From Yponomeuta sedellus (Eukaryota; Arthropoda; Insecta; Lepidoptera; Yponomeutidae), in contig OW203727.1 of assembly GCA_934045075.1 (NCBI GenBank), forward strand, positions 19,156,861-19,220,860: 64,000 nucleotides of DNA. Direction: 5' to 3'. The notes beneath the pieces were generated by a model, which was given only the letters and a program-made list of their open reading frames with translations, made no database searches and was not told the origin of the DNA. Of the stretch, positions 62,226 through 64,000 are shown in pieces; the first letter of the stretch is position 1, and every line of letters starts with the position of its first letter. The translations under genes were made by a program, and so were the position numbers.

Positions 62226-62909
62226 AGTGCCAAACACGGTTGACGTAATCGAATTAAACTTAGATAATGTACCTATGTACAAAAATATAAAATAAAAACA
62301 TAATTATACTTATTTAAAATTTCTTAAGATATCTCTTTTGCATCTACGTAATTTTGATTCATTTGATTAACGAAGATCCTTGAATTAAGAATGAATCCAG
62401 GAGCGATTAAAAATGTAGGTAGGCGGGTAGGCTAGTCTTTCTTTCTACAGTTTTAATGTTAAAATTCGTAAAAATCACCCGCTTTCCTGAGATAAAAAGA
62501 CCGAATAAAGAATAGTTTCATTAAAAATGGCTACTACAAAGTTGAGCATTAACTAGAGATATCAATACGGATTTGTCCCTGCACCTCTGGCATGTAGGCG
62601 TACGTAAGTTATGTATGGAGGTACGACAAAGACGTCTATCTAGATGGCTACGATTAGCCAGTTTAACGCACGATAAGAATAAGAGAATATATGAATAAAA
62701 CACTTATGACTTTAGAGACACCCTACTTTAAACATTAGCATGGAAGTACCCACAGTGTGCGAGTTTGGTCAAACTGGTTTTCACACTAATGGGTCATGTC
62801 ACTATTTGGTCTATGCTACTTCTACTCTTTTTTATGTTCTGTGGAAGTACCTACCACTGCCGATTTCAGTCATATTTTTTCTCCTCCTAGTACTCTTGTC
62901 ACGTTCCAG

Positions 62910-63967
62910 GCAAATATCAGAGACCCTCGGCGTGCAATGGGCCCCAGTGAACCTTCCGTTAGCACGTCGCCTCCAGACCCTCGCGGCCACCGGATGGATC
63001 TGCCTGGTGCTCTTCGGCGAATTCTTCGCCATATTTCTATTCATCAAACTACTGTACTCAAGCTATTGGTGGGTGGGGTTGCTGTACGCCGCGTGGATGT
63101 TAAACGACATTGACATCTGCAATCGCGGTGGACGAAGGTAAGTCGCGGCCGCGCACATGTGTCTGAAGTTAGATTGGTACATGATTTTACCAGCAGAAAT
63201 AGATAACCGACTCCAATTATAATAAAATAATATCTTCCAGACGTCACAGTCACTTCACACTTACATACTTGACGTCACAGTCACGTGTCGTATAAAACTA
63301 GGATACCCTAAGGAGGCGAGGACATCATGGCTATATACTCAGACTGAGGCCGTACGTACCAATCAAGTACGGCGGCCTCCACTAGCGTTTTTACAAGATA
63401 TTTCCATTTACTAAATTCATAAACGGTAACACGAATTTCAGTATTCCTTTCGGTGTGAAAGGAATCCTGAAATTCGTAAACTCTATAACGTACTACAACT
63501 CTGTGTCTTGCAATATTTTCCAGGATTGAGTGGGTCCGCAACTGGGCGTGGTGGCGGTACTATCGCGACTATTTTCCCATCAAACTTGTGAAGACGCAAG
63601 ACCTGAACCCCGAGAAAAACTACCTCTTCGCTTGCTTTCCACACGGCGTTGTCAGCTGTGGAGCCATCGGCGCATTCGGAACCAATGCTCTGGACTTTTA
63701 CAAGACTTTTCCGGGCATGACTTGCAACATAATCACGCTTAACGGCCATTTCCTAGTGCCGTTCATCAGGGATCTTATGCTTGCTTTGGGTGGTTGCTCG
63801 TCATCGAAAGCCAGTTTATTAGAGCTCTTGGATTCAAAGAAACGCAAAGGCACGTGTGTGGCCTTGATAGTTGGAGGTGCGGCTGAGGCCCTGGACTCCC
63901 ATCCCGGAGAGTACAAGGTCATTTTGAGCAGGAGAAAAGGCTTCGTTCGTCTCGCGATGCAGACTGG
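62910..63967 (+). CDS. DGAT2/MOGAT-family acyltransferase (5' part, runs off edge)
   Basis: Two exons seen: 62910-63137 (donor GACGAAG|GTAAGT) and 63524-63967 (acceptor atattttccag, donor ACTGG|GTGAGT), joined in frame. Later exons are outside. The protein has a paired membrane segment (GWICLVLFGEFFAIFLFIKL, then YWWVGLLYAAWML), the family link NRGGRRIEWVRNWAWWRYYR with DYFPIKLVKT, the active-site region NYLFACFPHG, and IVGGAAEALDSHPGEYKV, then RRKGFVRLA. Enzymes of this ER-membrane family add acyl-CoA to mono- or diacylglycerol. The first His of the usual HPHG is Phe here. The frame is open back to ATG 62740, but a pyrimidine-rich acceptor (cttgtcacgttccag) before 62910 and loss of family likeness upstream suggest that part is intron and the true start lies in an earlier exon. 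Confidence 0.92.
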
Positions 63968-64000
63968 GTGAGTTATCATAAAAATCAACACCAAATCAAA

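Overview
The window looks like lepidopteran (moth or butterfly) nuclear DNA. It has small exons with GT-AG introns, dense retroposon debris, tRNA-headed SINEs, a dispersed element carrying a GGAC-type microsatellite, mariner and short inverted-repeat transposons, and a Pao/BEL retrotransposon. All calls come from reading the sequence; no database search was run.

Layout. 1-4822 (minus) is one unbroken Gag-Pol reading frame of a BEL/Pao LTR retrotransposon that runs off the left edge. It is followed by a four-copy tandem repeat (4974-5560). 5.6-25 kb holds no supported host gene, only SINEs, LINE tails, MITEs, hairpins and low-complexity tracts. 25.0-46.7 kb (minus) is a 14-exon gene (about 742 codons) that I match to the KIAA0825 family; its introns hold 5S-derived SINEs, a dead mariner, LINE tails and a 54-bp minisatellite. 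Its last exon abuts a tandem array made of copies of that exon's own 3' end. 46.83-47.69 kb (minus) is a complete two-exon frataxin gene, whose stop lies 95 bp before the KIAA0825-like start codon. 51.9-53.7 kb (plus) is a complete three-exon coiled-coil gene, tentatively a HAUS4-like augmin subunit. 53.7-62.7 kb is repeats and MITEs. 62.9-64.0 kb (plus) is the 5' part of a DGAT2/MOGAT-family acyltransferase, cut by the right edge.

The host genes have no evident shared pathway: mitochondrial iron-sulfur chemistry (frataxin), an uncharacterised conserved protein (KIAA0825-like), probable spindle biology (coiled-coil gene) and glycerolipid synthesis (DGAT2-like). Most notable are a 5S-rRNA-headed SINE family present in many copies, including one that duplicated a splice donor; the exon-derived satellite; two inverted MITEs sharing one TA; and two perfect short-loop palindromes.
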